Shown here piece after piece: positions 5,537 to 6,047 of a stretch of 6,047 nucleotides of DNA. The first letter of the stretch is position 1; each line of letters begins with the position of its first letter. Below the pieces are notes generated by a model. The model searched no databases. It was given only the letters and a program-made list of their open reading frames with translations, and was not told the DNA's origin. Source of the DNA: Pseudomonadota bacterium. GTDB taxonomy: Bacteria; Myxococcota; Myxococcia; Myxococcales; Anaeromyxobacteraceae. Made by a program: the position numbers and the translations under genes. The stretch spans positions 1 through 6,047 of the forward strand of contig JAEYZK010000113.1 of NCBI GenBank assembly GCA_023428085.1. The letters run 5' to 3'.

Positions 5537-6047
5537 TCACCGCCCGGAGAGCGCCCGCGCCGCGTCCGCGAAGGCGCGCGCGACGAGTGGGTCCACCTCG
5601 GACCTGGCCAGCGCCTCGGCGGTCGCCTGCAGCGCCGGATCGCCGCGCTCGACCATCGCGCGCGCGGCCGCCTGGCGGACGTCCCACCGGGCGTTCTCCG
5701 CGGCCGCTCGCAGCAACCGCTCCCCCTCGGGCCCCGGGAGCTTCGCCGCCGCCGAGACCGCCTCCTTGACCACCTCGGGATCCGCGTGATCGGCGGCGCG
5801 GGAGATCACGTCCGCCGGCGGGTGGCCGAGCGCCACGAGCGTCCGGAGCGCGGCGAGCACCACCACCGGCGGCACGTCCGGCGCCCGCGCCAGGGCGGCG
5901 ATCGCCGGCGCGTGCCGCGCCTCGCCGGTCGCGCCGAGCGCCTCGACCGCCGCCGCCCGGACCGCGGGCTCCGGGTCCGCGAGCCGCGCGAGCAGGCCGT
6001 CGATCGCGGCCTGCGGGAAGGGCCCCGCCCCGCGGGCGAGGCCGGCC
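5537..6047 (-). CDS. HEAT-repeat protein of the che operon, 5' partial
   Basis: The last 169 codons of a gene whose start lies beyond the right edge; the frame has no stop from 6047 to the TGA at 5537. The protein is built of about five helical repeats of around 30 residues with the Asp-Pro-x-x-Val-x-x-x-Ala signature of HEAT/PBS-lyase-type repeats: DPEPAVRAAAVEALG, then a divergent unit, DPEVVKEAVSAAAKL, RWDVRQAAARAM and DPLVARAFADAARAL. Such solenoids bind other proteins; no catalytic residues or membrane segment can be seen. A GTG at 5875 would give a 112-residue protein, but the repeats continue in frame upstream of it, so it is internal. The stop is 3 nt from the cheR start, so the two genes are very likely translated together and the product probably works with the receptor-modifying enzymes or the array. 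Its exact role is unknown. Confidence 0.85.
   Translation of the reverse strand, partial: AGLARGAGPFPQAAIDGLLARLADPEPAVRAAAVEALGATGEARHAPAIAALARAPDVPPVVVLAALRTLVALGHPPADVISRAADHADPEVVKEAVSAAAKLPGPEGERLLRAAAENARWDVRQAAARAMVERGDPALQATAEALARSEVDPLVARAFADAARALSGR

Noticed and set aside
3609..5687. CheB frame extended upstream to give a 692-residue protein
   Set aside because: The upstream part is an out-of-frame reading of cheR and the HEAT gene. CheB begins at the GTG at 4667 with GGAGG in front, giving the normal 352-residue length.

Overview
The window is very GC-rich, with strong GC preference at third codon positions and long spurious open frames on every strand. It holds two gene blocks that point towards each other, separated by about 830 bp without a convincing gene. 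The composition, the gene style and a chemotaxis operon carrying a HEAT-repeat protein would fit a high-GC myxobacterium such as Anaeromyxobacter or a relative. That placement is an inference from general resemblance, not a demonstrated assignment.

Left block (plus strand, 1-2395). The last 55 codons of a phosphotransferase-like protein (cut by the left edge) are followed by a TIM-barrel sugar phosphate isomerase/epimerase-like protein with a visible metal-binding site. After 23 nt comes a complete asparaginyl-tRNA synthetase (asnS, 431 aa). The last two genes are probably co-transcribed. A TACAAT box in the short gap before the isomerase may be a promoter element.

Middle (2396-3225). This is a convergent intergenic region. 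Its left half holds two GC-rich hairpins and short direct repeats. Its right half holds a large imperfect inverted repeat (arms about 2841-2967 and 3013-3166, spacer about 45 nt) made of four collinear, well-conserved blocks. This is the most unusual structure in the window and looks like two diverged copies of an intergenic repeat facing each other.

Right block (minus strand, 6047-3226, transcribed right to left). A HEAT-repeat protein (5' end outside the window) is followed by cheR, cheB and a single-domain cheY. Spacing is 3 nt, then a 4-nt GTGA overlap, then 5 nt, so this is one operon. CheR methylates and CheB demethylates chemoreceptor glutamates. CheY is a phosphorylatable output or sink regulator. 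The HEAT protein is a likely protein-interaction partner of unknown role. CheA, CheW and the receptor are not in the window and may lie upstream, beyond the right edge.

No RNA gene, CRISPR array, transposase or defence system was found. No wholly new system is apparent. The best leads are the inverted repeat and the HEAT protein coupled to cheR.
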